A DNA stretch of 64,000 nucleotides from JAQIBY01 sp034658655. GTDB lineage: Bacteria > Bacteroidota > Bacteroidia > Bacteroidales > ML635J-15. Location of the stretch: positions 5,061-69,060 of the forward strand of contig JAYEFQ010000138.1 in NCBI GenBank assembly GCA_034658655.1. The letters run 5' to 3'. Positions 54,381 through 62,208 of this stretch are shown piece by piece. The number at the start of each line of letters is the position of its first letter. The stretch's first letter is position 1. Below the pieces are notes generated by a model that saw only the letters and a list, made by a program, of their open reading frames with translations, searched no databases and was not told the DNA's origin. A program made the translations under genes and the position numbers.

Positions 54381-54628
54381 TTAACTATTATTTTTTCTCA
54401 ATATACCACTCAGGCTTGCATACAACGTTAGACAACTATGCCCAGTAGCCGTTGAGCGGGTTCCGTCACTGTCACCCACCACAAATTTTTACGAGGCACT
54501 ACCGTTTCAATTTACTCTTTCATAGATCATTAGGCATAGGTACTGTTAAACTAAATCCACCAGCGGCATATAGCCTATTTTACCAAAGATAATTATCTTT
54601 TTCAAAAGTATAGTCATATATCTTAAGT

Positions 54629-54768
54629 AATAAAACTCCTCGCAACAAGCTGACGAGGTATCTCAATGGAATGTATTATTTTTCATACGCACCAATGTAC
54701 TGGAAATACAACCCTTAAAATCCCTCGACTATAGCTCGGGATCAGTTCATCTAGATAATTTTAATCCC
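54629..54768. repeat. 140-bp imperfect direct repeat, copy 2
   Basis: It runs from AATAAAACTCCTCGC to TAATTTTAATCCC. It includes the hairpin CCTCGCAAC-AA-GCTGACGAGG and the stretch CCCTCGACTATAGCTCGGG, a palindromic intergenic motif type seen across Bacteroidota. It borders the IS1634-family relic (54782) by 13 bp. The interval 54381-54628 holds no gene that I can support. Confidence 0.85.
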
Positions 54769-54781
54769 TAACCCTTCACTT

Positions 54782-56040
54782 TTACGTAATAGGTAGCTTT
54801 AATTTTTCAAATAAAGCTTTATTTTTCTTTGTAATATTATCGTCATACCATTGACCGTTTATCTTTACTTTTTTTATGTCTACCAAAAACTGAATTAGGT
54901 CTTGTGGTGCGTATTTTGAATTTAATTCATGTTCTTGCAGATGATTTAAAAGCTCATAATACCATAGCATCACTATATAATTTATAAACATCCAGCCTTC
55001 AATGGCGTCATCGTCTTGCATATAACTTCTGTCCACTTGCAATAAGTTCTTAAAGGCATCTATCATCACCTCTATTTAATTTCGCTTTTTATAGGTTTGA
55101 TATATTTGCTCGGGACTTTGTTTCTCTTTAAGATTAGTAACGAATGCAATTGTTCCAAATTTATGCTGTTTCTCATAAAAAGTTTCTGTATTGTATTTTT
55201 CGGGTAATGTTTCACATCTTCTCAAATAATCGTTTATCTCCTCATTTTTCAATGTTTGTCTCGGAGTAAAACCCTTTATCGGCAATTATAATTGCATCAG
55301 AAATCCCGGACTCATCTAAGCATAGTTTAAATGAACTGATGTCTTTTGTGTTTCCGGACATAATTCTATAATAAACAGGTTGTTGGCACTTCATTGAGAA
55401 GACAAACATCAAATTTACAATATTATCAAATATTCCTTGTTTTGTTTTACTTTTTACAGGGAAACGCATTTTATCTGAATTACTAAACAAATCAGTTCCG
55501 TCAAAAAGAATATTATCATTTTCTACTTTAAACTCTCCGAAAAAATCAAGTGCTTGTTGTCGATTCCGGCCTATTTCTCTCATTTTTTTTGTAATCATAC
55601 TGTTTGAAAGTCCTATACGTGTGTAACTTTCTGATAAAAAACTTTTTTAAAAAGTGATATTGATAATTTTTTAAAGGACTTTGAAAAGCAAAACAAGCAT
55701 AAGCGGAAGCTATTATAAATTTCCAATGTTCAGGAAAATGTTTTTTCAACATATCAGTATATTCTGACAAATCATTTTCAATGAACGAACTAAGTCCGTA
55801 TTCTTTTACTGAAATGTCATTAGAAATATCTTGCTCTCTCTCCAATTTACGTTTTTCTGATTCTATAAAACCTTTTTCTTACGTAATTTTGCCCAGTAAC
55901 CCTAATGTGATTTTTTGTGATCGTTTCTTTTCAGGATTCCACTTACTTGTAATTTTATATAAATAATATGTCTTATTAATAAATCGCAGTTCAGTTCCCT
56001 TTTCCTTGTACTTTAATGTCCACTCTGGATGTTTAGCCAT
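54782..56040 (-). pseudogene. IS1634-family transposase, heavily broken
   Basis: The start ATG is at 56040 (AKHPEWTLKYKEKGTELRF). An in-frame TAA at 55879-55881 follows KITLGLLGKIT. The frame changes near 55600, after LKNYQYHFLKK, into a part with ENDNILFDGTDLFSNSDK (first catalytic Asp) and AIIIADKGFYSETNIEK (second Asp). It changes again near 55260 into NEEINDYLRRC...QTYKKRN. There is a TAA at 55076-55078, then IEVMIDAFKNLLQVDRSYMQ (catalytic Glu) to the end LKLPIT. So two stops and two frameshifts, probably with some loss before the third part. The DDE set and C-terminal WMFINYIVMLWYYEL are IS1634 hallmarks. The element is inactive. Confidence 0.85.
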
Positions 56041-56084
56041 AATTTTAATGTTACGTATTTAGACAAATGCAAAAAGAACATAAA

Positions 56085-56118
56085 AAAAGCATTGAATCAA
56101 AATAAATTCAATGCTTTT
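56085..56118. terminator. Hairpin at the end of the IS relic
   Basis: AAAAGCATTGAAT and ATTCAATGCTTTT form a 13-bp perfect stem with an 8-nt loop and T residues on both strands. It lies 45 bp upstream of the transposase ATG and may have insulated the element from outside transcription. Confidence 0.65.
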
Positions 56119-56190
56119 CTAAAACTATTCCCTAAATTTGTAAAGAGTTAGGGTTTGATTACAAAACTTAGAACAGACAATTCCACTTAA

Positions 56191-56361
56191 AGCGGACATA
56201 AATTTAAAAACGTCATAGACAAATTAGCCAGTCAGGTGATACTGCGGAGACAAAGCAAAAGCACACTAGACAACTACACCCGCCGGATTACTTTGCTGAT
56301 TATTCACTTTAACCGACTGCCCGAACAGGTCAGTGAAAATGAAATCAATAAGTATCCGTAG
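56191..56361 (+). pseudogene. N-terminal stump of a tyrosine recombinase/integrase
   Basis: The plus-strand frame reads ...FKNVIDKLASQVILRRQSKS, then TLDNYTRRITLLIIHFNRLP, then EQVSENEINKYP and a TAG at 56359. This is the SAM-like N-terminal DNA-binding domain of phage-type integrases, especially those linked to IS91-like and other transposase modules (pattern SxSTLxNYxRRIxxFxxHFxRLPEQ). There is no start codon and no catalytic domain. It is about 56 codons long. It marks past integration events in this accessory region. Confidence 0.7.
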
Positions 56362-56445
56362 CTATGGTATGTAACCCAAAATTTTGAAGCAATATCGAAA
56401 AAATCAATGCTTAGTGGTTGTCAACCCCTTATCTCTCAGAAGCAC

Positions 56446-57474
56446 TTAAAATCCTATAAATAAGCCAACACCTCCCACTACGAAAGCATAAATCATATTA
56501 ATTATTTTTACTGCAAGAAATCCTTTTTTTGATTCAGCAAGCATGGGCAACATTCCATGTCCGTCCTGCGAAATTGAACTTGCTAAAAAAATACTGAATG
56601 GAATAGTGCCGGCGGCAAAAAGCGTAACGAAAACCAGATGCGGGCCAGATTCAGGAATGACACCAATTAAAACAGCAATAAGCAGTATTACAAACATATT
56701 ATTTGAAATCCAATCTTCCACATCAATATAAAGCATTAAAAAGTACATAAATAATAAAACGCCAAATACCCACAAGAAAATACGTGGTAAATGAACTTTA
56801 ACGATGTGATTCCATATATGTTCTTTTAGAAAATGGTCAGGAACGGTAATTGTAATAAATAAAGCAAAAGCAAAAGTTATCATCAGAGTAACTTTTACCC
56901 ACATTTCAGCATTACCCGAAAGTACTCCAGTTGCCAATCCGGTTATAAGCGCTATTATGCCAATGGCAACCGATATACGATGAAGCGAAGGATGCAGTAA
57001 ATTTGACCAAAACAGATTTTTCTGAAAGCACTTACACTGCTTCTCATTATGTAATTCTAGATTATTACCTGACAATTTATCCAACAAGCTTTTGGGATGA
57101 TAAAATTTATCGGTAAGATAACCTGCTAATACTCCTACAACCAAAAGAATACCAGTAAGTATTATTGCTTGCTTAGGGAACATGGCAAACATTACAAAAG
57201 CCTCATCGCCACTGGTGGCAATCATAGTCGTTACCAGAGCGCCAAACGAAACCAACTTATGCGAAAACAGGGCAACCATGGTAAATGCACCCAAACAACC
57301 GGGCAAGGCACCCAATATCCCTGCAATAAGATATTGTTTCCATTTATTTCCGGTAAGATGTTTTTGCCAAACACCTTTCGATTGAACATTGATATATTCA
57401 ATCATCACCATCATGATAAATACAAACCCAGTTATCATGACGGATTTTAAAAACATTTTAAAAACTTCTTCCAT
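56446..57474 (-). CDS. Putative heavy-metal(loid) permease (ArsP_2/PF11449-like, about 10 TM)
   Basis: 342 residues with about ten hydrophobic helices. Landmarks are GALPGCLGAFTMVALFSH, MIATSGDEAFVMFAMFP, FHPSLHRISVAIG-like loop (LLHPSLHRISVAI), IPESGPHLVFVTLFAAG and SISQDGHGMLPMLAESKK. These conserved Gly/Pro, Glu, Asp and His patterns match the family described as putative 10TM heavy-metal exporter, also annotated as arsenic efflux or manganese transporter. A cytoplasmic loop holds Cys147 and Cys149 (KQCKCFQKN). The substrate is unknown. It is the last gene of a cassette with a NifX-like protein, methyltransferase, radical SAM and CGGC proteins. Confidence 0.75.
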   Translation of the reverse strand: MEEVFKMFLKSVMITGFVFIMMVMIEYINVQSKGVWQKHLTGNKWKQYLIAGILGALPGCLGAFTMVALFSHKLVSFGALVTTMIATSGDEAFVMFAMFPKQAIILTGILLVVGVLAGYLTDKFYHPKSLLDKLSGNNLELHNEKQCKCFQKNLFWSNLLHPSLHRISVAIGIIALITGLATGVLSGNAEMWVKVTLMITFAFALFITITVPDHFLKEHIWNHIVKVHLPRIFLWVFGVLLFMYFLMLYIDVEDWISNNMFVILLIAVLIGVIPESGPHLVFVTLFAAGTIPFSIFLASSISQDGHGMLPMLAESKKGFLAVKIINMIYAFVVGGVGLFIGF

Positions 57475-57641
57475 CTTCTTTTTGTTCTTTAATTCTCAAT
57501 ATGTCAGCAAAAATACCACTTCCGATACCGATTTCAATCACACCATCTGTCTGCAGAAATATTTTTTTTAACAGCTTCTATTTCCGATAAATATGGATAA
57601 CGACTGACCACAAACCAATTATCATATTCTTTAGTGTATTT
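57475..57641 (-). pseudogene. N-terminal fragment of a SAM-dependent methyltransferase, frameshifted
   Basis: One frame reads KYTKEYDNWFVVSRYPYLSE then IEAVKK. At an 8-nt homopolymer (57562-57569) the frame shifts and continues LQTDGVIEIGIGSGIFADIL, which is methyltransferase motif I, and then loses homology just before the permease start. Such YDxWF...EIGxGxG starts are typical of Methyltransf_11 proteins. No start codon is visible: the opening overlaps the 3' end of the NifX-like gene. It is neither a copy of the intact methyltransferase at 57980 nor functional. Confidence 0.7.
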
Positions 57642-57951
57642 TTAAAAAGCCATCAATAATTTGAGTTATTTTTTTTTCTTTCACAAATTGATATTCTATC
57701 GAGCTGTTGTCAACATCTCTTTTCATATATTTGCCAATAGCAGCTAACAATAAAATATCCACATCTTTAAGCAATTCTATAATTTGTTTATGAGAATGCT
57801 CAACTTCTTCATCGTGTTCGTCCATGGTATTTTCTCTGTATTCAGAATAAACAATTTTACCATTATTGACTTCATACACCATAAAACCTTTGCTTTGCCC
57901 AGTTCTTTTGGTAATCGTTTCCTGATTGTCGGAAGGAATTGCTACTTTCAT
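57631..57951 (-). CDS. NifX/NifB-type dinitrogenase iron-molybdenum cofactor family protein
   Basis: 106 residues, a stand-alone domain of PF02579. The start MKVAIPSDNQETITKRTGQS and the core GFMVYEVNNGKIVYSEYREN, IIELLKDVDILLLAAIGKYM are typical. Family members bind Fe-S/Fe-Mo precursors or other metal clusters. A loop with His and acid residues (about 44-55, DEHDEEVEHSHK) may bind metal. No nitrogenase genes are nearby, so a nitrogen fixation role is unlikely. It lies in the cassette between the methyltransferase gene (28 bp) and the permease. Confidence 0.82.
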   Translation of the reverse strand: MKVAIPSDNQETITKRTGQSKGFMVYEVNNGKIVYSEYRENTMDEHDEEVEHSHKQIIELLKDVDILLLAAIGKYMKRDVDNSSIEYQFVKEKKITQIIDGFLKIH

Positions 57952-57979
57952 CTTTTGTGTTTTATGTATTTTTAAAATT

Positions 57980-58639
57980 TTATTTTTCCGATTTCACTGC
58001 TTTTAATAAACGAACATAATTTTTCAAATAAAAGTGTTCTTTGAAATGGTCAAAACCAGCTTCTTTCAGCATTGTTTTCCAATCGCGTTCAATATAATCA
58101 AATGCATATTTACATTCAATCTTTTTAAATATAAACCGATGGTGGAAAGGCATCTTTGCCATATCGAATTCCGCAAAATCGAGGATGTAAAATACTCCGC
58201 CCGGCTTTAAATGTGTGAGTGCATTTTTGATTACAGTACTTCGTATTTCATGAGGGAAACCATGAATAACAAAGCTTATAAAAACAATATCGAATTGTTT
58301 ATTCAAATCGAATAATTGATCGATACGTTGTTTTGCAAAACTTATATTATCCTGTTCTTTAAACTTTTTTATGAATTGGGGTTCCATAAGTTCCGAGATG
58401 TCAAGCCCAGTAATATGACCGGTTTCGCCAATATATTTTGCCATTAAAGAGGCATTTCTGCCGGTACCACATCCCAAGTCTAAAATTGAGTTGCCTTGTT
58501 GAATGTCCATTTGTTTTATGGCTTTTTTTATAAAACCACGATACAAGCCAAACGACATGGTATTCATTATTTTGTCGTAGTTTTTTGCCACAAACTCTTT
58601 GAGTTCAACGCCCGAATCGGGATAAATTTTTTCAGTCAT
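57980..58639 (-). CDS. Class I SAM-dependent methyltransferase
   Basis: 219 residues. Motif I SILDLGCGTGRNASLMAKYI (Asp and Gly pattern), motif II GLDISELM, FDIVFISFVIHGFPHE, and the LKPGGVFYILDFAEF strand, the fold of UbiE/ArsM-like enzymes. It has only two cysteines (Cys57 and one near 176) and lacks the three to four spaced cysteines of ArsM, so arsenite methylation as in ArsM is not supported. Start 2 bp after the radical SAM stop codon. Confidence 0.82.
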   Translation of the reverse strand: MTEKIYPDSGVELKEFVAKNYDKIMNTMSFGLYRGFIKKAIKQMDIQQGNSILDLGCGTGRNASLMAKYIGETGHITGLDISELMEPQFIKKFKEQDNISFAKQRIDQLFDLNKQFDIVFISFVIHGFPHEIRSTVIKNALTHLKPGGVFYILDFAEFDMAKMPFHHRFIFKKIECKYAFDYIERDWKTMLKEAGFDHFKEHFYLKNYVRLLKAVKSEK

Positions 58640-58641
58640 AA

Positions 58642-59586
58642 TTAATTATTTTTATGATTCAATTTATAAAAAACGCCTCGTTCAAGACTTTGTGTTACGA
58701 TTTTCCCTTCGTTTTCCAAGGTTCCGAGATACTTATTAATTTCATTGACATGAATACCCAATAGCCGATTCAAATCGTCGAGGGTACATGGTCTTCGCGC
58801 AATGGTTTCCAATATCGCTGTTTCCACATCGCTGCGGAAGGATGAAATATTTGTACGCTGCAATTGACTTGCAATGATTTCCACATTGTCGAATCCCCAA
58901 AAATCAATAATGTTCTGCAGTTCATCTTTTGTCAAAGGAATTAGTCCATCTACCGTGCCCGGACGGTCTAAAGTATTAAGCTGTATGCTATCGGGTTTTA
59001 TTTTTTCGATGGCTTGTTTCAAACGTATTAATTCATCTTCGAAATCATTATAGCCTTTTAAAAACAGAACTTCCAACCAAATTTCACCTTCATATTCTTT
59101 GCGTAAATCAATCAGTCCCTGTATATAATCCTGGATTAAAATCTCAGTAGCAGGACGATTTATTTTATTAAAAGCATCCTGTCCGGCAGCATCCAACGAA
59201 GGTAAAATTACATCTGCTTTCAGCAATTCTTGACGCAAGTTTTTATCTGACAATAATGTTCCGTTTGTCAACACAGCCGTCTTAACATCGGGATAATTAT
59301 TTTTGACAAAATTCAGCACCTCTCCAATCCGACTATTGAGCGTTGGTTCGCCCGAACCTGAAAAAGTGATATAGTCAATTTTAGGATTGTTGTTCATAAA
59401 ATGGTCAAGTTCAGCTATCACTTTATCGTATTTTACGTATTCAAGCCTGTCGGTAGTTAGTTTTGTGGTTTTACCCACTTCGCAATACACACAATCCAAT
59501 GAGCATACTTTTTTAGGAATTAAATCAATCCCAAGCGACATTCCTAATCTGCGTGAAGGTACGGGGCCAAAAAGATGTTTATACAT
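58642..59586 (-). CDS. Radical SAM protein
   Basis: 314 residues. The N-terminal FGPVPSRRLGMSLGIDLIP is followed by the CxxxCxxC cluster site with Cys28, Cys32 and Cys35 (KVCSLDCVYCEVGK). TFSGSGEPTLN is the GGE-like SAM motif, and AVLTNGTLL and DVILPSLDAAG follow. About 240-314 forms a helical winged-helix-like tail (IARRPCTLDDLNRLLG). This group (COG0731-like) has no assigned reaction; members often neighbour metal-related genes. The tail suggests DNA, RNA or protein partner binding. Confidence 0.85.
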   Translation of the reverse strand: MYKHLFGPVPSRRLGMSLGIDLIPKKVCSLDCVYCEVGKTTKLTTDRLEYVKYDKVIAELDHFMNNNPKIDYITFSGSGEPTLNSRIGEVLNFVKNNYPDVKTAVLTNGTLLSDKNLRQELLKADVILPSLDAAGQDAFNKINRPATEILIQDYIQGLIDLRKEYEGEIWLEVLFLKGYNDFEDELIRLKQAIEKIKPDSIQLNTLDRPGTVDGLIPLTKDELQNIIDFWGFDNVEIIASQLQRTNISSFRSDVETAILETIARRPCTLDDLNRLLGIHVNEINKYLGTLENEGKIVTQSLERGVFYKLNHKNN

Positions 59587-59596
59587 ATTTCTTATT

Positions 59597-59806
59597 TTAT
59601 TTTAAATTTTCATTTATTTGTCCATCAGGCATCAAGTTATCCGGATGATAAATGCCCGCTTCTTCTTTTTGATAACGAACACATACTGACCAATTGCCCA
59701 AACAATACTGTTTAATCCAAGATTCATCAATCTCACCTTGTTCCCAATAAAATTTCATGGGGCAAACCGGAAACCATTTGCATTGTTTGTGTTTATAATT
59801 AATCAT
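59597..59806 (-). CDS. Small cysteine-rich protein
   Basis: 69 residues with Cys9, Cys15, Cys35 and Cys42 arranged as two pairs (KQCKWFPVCP and QYCLGNWSVCVRY), a likely Fe-S or zinc site. The conserved ending YHPDNLMPDGQINENL is shared with small proteins of anaerobes and Bacteroidota that I cannot tie to a function. It overlaps the CGGC gene by 8 bp, thus is translated with it. Confidence 0.72.
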   Translation of the reverse strand: MINYKHKQCKWFPVCPMKFYWEQGEIDESWIKQYCLGNWSVCVRYQKEEAGIYHPDNLMPDGQINENLK

Positions 59807-60248
59807 ATAAAAGTCTTATTTTTTCGTCACAAAGAGTAGGTGCAATAAGTTCCTGCCATTCATTGGATTCCCAAGTTTTTAGTTTTTGATGCGTTATCCA
59901 GTATTTTTGTGGGATGGGATGCGTGCCAACAACCACCGGAATTTCATATTTCGCCTCAATAAACTGCTTAAAATGGGCAATGTAAGGACATGGCGGATAA
60001 CCCACAACAAAACCCGTAGCGAGATGAATCACCTCAACACCGTTTTCAATCATTTCTGCGGGAGCATGTTCAATGTTACCGCCCGGGCAGCCACCACATG
60101 TAGTATAAGCTGCGATTTCTAAATTTGTATCATTATCATATTTGCTAAATGCACCTTCGTGGTTTTTCATGGCACGGAAGCATTTCCCACCAGCACAATT
60201 CCGATAACGATCGCAAATAATGATTCCTATTTTCTTCGTTTTTTCCAT
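59799..60248 (-). CDS. CGGC domain protein (putative metal-binding)
   Basis: 149 residues. The family motif CGGC is at 51-54 (TTCGGCPGGNIEHAP), with additional Cys12, Cys18, Cys23 and Cys87 (NCAGGKCFRAM, YPPCPYIAHF). PF08821 members are small cytosolic proteins with conserved Cys and His that are proposed to bind metals. It heads the tightly packed set CGGC, Cys4 protein, radical SAM, methyltransferase, NifX-like, permease. Confidence 0.85.
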   Translation of the reverse strand: MEKTKKIGIIICDRYRNCAGGKCFRAMKNHEGAFSKYDNDTNLEIAAYTTCGGCPGGNIEHAPAEMIENGVEVIHLATGFVVGYPPCPYIAHFKQFIEAKYEIPVVVGTHPIPQKYWITHQKLKTWESNEWQELIAPTLCDEKIRLLYD

Positions 60249-60282
60249 TTTATTTTAAATATAAATATTTTTCAAAAAAAAC

Positions 60283-60678
60283 TTAATCATGGCTCTCGTC
60301 TTTTTTAATTTCAAAACAGTTTCCTGATTTATCCCATATAAATAAAAGATTTGGCTTGTTGTCTCTTTGAATATTTTCGACTTTATAACCTTTATTTATG
60401 CACTGTTTTATTAACTCTTCCCGATTAATTATTTCAAGACAAATATGAGCCACATCTTTATTTGTTTTTACTGACAAAACAAACAATTCAAAAGCTACCT
60501 GCTCATTTTTACAAAAATAAGCTGGCACGCTTTTATTGATTCCAAAAATAGAATTACTCAATTTCACTGGTAATTCGAATTGATATTCAAGGTGAAATCC
60601 CAAAATGTCCTGATAAAAGTCAGTTACTTCATCAACATCACTAATATTTAAAGCAATATGGTTTAATTTTATTTTCAT
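60283..60678 (-). CDS. VOC (glyoxalase/bleomycin resistance) family protein
   Basis: 131 residues from ATG 60678 (KIKLNHIALNISDVDEVTDF). Metal-binding positions are His7 in NHIALN, His in AHICLEI and Glu in GNCFEIKKDE. Members bind divalent metal and act as lyases, dioxygenases or drug-binding proteins. The frame is open upstream without a break into a gpmA remnant, so a longer fusion of 206 residues is also encoded. Confidence 0.8.
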   Translation of the reverse strand: MKIKLNHIALNISDVDEVTDFYQDILGFHLEYQFELPVKLSNSIFGINKSVPAYFCKNEQVAFELFVLSVKTNKDVAHICLEIINREELIKQCINKGYKVENIQRDNKPNLLFIWDKSGNCFEIKKDESHD

Positions 60679-60903
60679 ATTCTTATTATTTCCTTTACCT
60701 TGGTTTTTAACCAAAACAATAGCTTTATTAATCATTTCCTGATCTCCTAGATAGCCTTTTGATATGACCCTTAATTCTTCATCCAATTCATAAACCAAGG
60801 GAATACCTGTAGAAATATTTACTTTTAGTATTTCATCATCAGATAAATTCTCCAAATGTTTACCCAAAGCTCTTAAACTGTTACCATATGCTACAATCAG
60901 CAC
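60679..60903 (-). pseudogene. gpmA: C-terminal remnant of phosphoglycerate mutase (gpmA), in frame with the VOC gene
   Basis: The frame from a GTG at 60903 reads LIVAYGNSLRALGKHLENLS, then DDEILKVNISTGIPLVYELD, then KGYLGDQEMINKA. This is the GpmA C-terminus, where the family has AHGNSLRALVKYL. The catalytic His is replaced by Tyr. A TAA directly precedes the GTG, and no upstream GpmA sequence is present. It is inactive as a mutase. It ends at NQGKGNNKN, right before the VOC start, without a stop codon. Confidence 0.85.
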
Positions 60904-60928
60904 TTATAAGATATCTGGTTTTATTTAG

Positions 60929-62086
60929 CTATCTAAAATATTTTTCCATTCTATCAAATGCTTTATTTATCATTTCTTCGGGGACACAAAAAGATAACCT
61001 GATATGATTTTCACCGGTTGGTCCAAATGCTATACCTGGAGTTGTAGAAACCAGCGCTTTTTTCAGTAAATTTTCACTAAATTCTACTGAGTTATTTCCT
61101 TGATCTCCTAAAATTTTAGGGAACATCAAATATGAACCTTCTGGTTTATTATACTCAAAAACAGTATCCAATCTATCCAATCTTTCACACATCAAGTTTC
61201 TAGCTTTAAGATAATGTGAGCTGAATTCTCCGATACAATCCTGACTACCTTTTAAGGCTGCAATGGCTGCATATTGTGAAGCTACGGGAGCGCAAATAGC
61301 GAGAGGGATATGTGCTTTTTTGATTTGGGAAACAATTTTTTCATCAGCATAAATATAACCAATTCGCCAGCCTGTCATTGCATAACTTTTAGTAAAGGTA
61401 TAATTAGTTATTATATTATTTTTCATCTCAGGAATGGAAGCCATACTGAAATGTTTGCTGTCATCAAAAGTAAAGTATTCATACGCTTCATCGGTAATAA
61501 CTGTAAGATTATGCTCCAACGCAATTTTCCCCAATTCACGAAGTGTATTTTCTGAAAATACTGTACCTGTTGGATTATTCGGGGAGCAATACATAATTGC
61601 TTTTGTTTTTGGTGTAATTGCCTTTTTTATGGCTTCGAGATCCAACGCAAAATTTTCATCTTCAATCAAAGGCACTAAAACAGGGGTACCTGATGCAAGT
61701 TTAACTTGTGTTATATGAGTTGAATATGTTGGCGTTGGGAGAATTACTTCATCACCGGGGTCAATAGTTGCCAAAACAGATGCGGCCAAACCTTCAATTG
61801 CACCAATAGTTACAATTATTTGCGAAGTATTGGCATCAATATTATTATCTCTTTTAAGTTTTTTTACAATTTCTTCTCTAAGTTCGGGTAAGCCTTCGCT
61901 TTGAGAATACCCACCAGTTAAACCTTTGTTTATAGCTTCAATAACAGCATCATTAATATGTTTGGGAGTTCCGGTTGTAGGTTTTGCCCACGACAAAAAT
62001 GCCACATCATCATATTGTTTTGATAAACGAGTCATTTCGTGAATTGCTGATTTTTTTAATTGATTTACTCTGTTTGAACTATTCAT
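60929..62086 (-). CDS. Pyridoxal-phosphate aminotransferase class I/II
   Basis: 385 residues, fold type I. SPNNPTG (Asn170-171), ITDEAYEYF (Asp199), TFTKSYAMTGWRIGY (Lys233) and a C-terminal IRLSFCVP Arg are the PLP and substrate residues. It is similar in layout to the aspartate aminotransferase at 15330 but distinct (LSWAKPTTGTPKHIND at the start). Substrate unknown. It is followed after 25 bp by the gpmA remnant and lies in a run with a HisC-like aminotransferase and an MmgE/PrpD gene. Confidence 0.87.
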   Translation of the reverse strand: MNSSNRVNQLKKSAIHEMTRLSKQYDDVAFLSWAKPTTGTPKHINDAVIEAINKGLTGGYSQSEGLPELREEIVKKLKRDNNIDANTSQIIVTIGAIEGLAASVLATIDPGDEVILPTPTYSTHITQVKLASGTPVLVPLIEDENFALDLEAIKKAITPKTKAIMYCSPNNPTGTVFSENTLRELGKIALEHNLTVITDEAYEYFTFDDSKHFSMASIPEMKNNIITNYTFTKSYAMTGWRIGYIYADEKIVSQIKKAHIPLAICAPVASQYAAIAALKGSQDCIGEFSSHYLKARNLMCERLDRLDTVFEYNKPEGSYLMFPKILGDQGNNSVEFSENLLKKALVSTTPGIAFGPTGENHIRLSFCVPEEMINKAFDRMEKYFR

Positions 62087-62208
62087 AAATGTATTTTTTT
62101 AAAAAAATATTATATTTAAACTATTTCATTCATAACACACTGATTCACTATTTGTTTACATCAAGCCAATTACCATGTTTGTTAGCATATTGGTTGAGAT
62201 TTTCTATT

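Noticed and set aside
54770..56060. TACGTAA near both ends of the IS1634 relic as terminal inverted repeats
   Set aside because: Only seven or eight matching bases, the left copy includes the stop codon; too short to claim real ends.
57631..57951. Nitrogen fixation locus suggested by the NifX-like protein
   Set aside because: No nifHDK, nifE/N or nifB-type gene is in the window; stand-alone PF02579 proteins are common outside nitrogen fixers.
57980..58639. Arsenite methyltransferase (ArsM) identity for the cassette methyltransferase
   Set aside because: It lacks the three to four conserved cysteines of ArsM; only the general SAM fold is supported.
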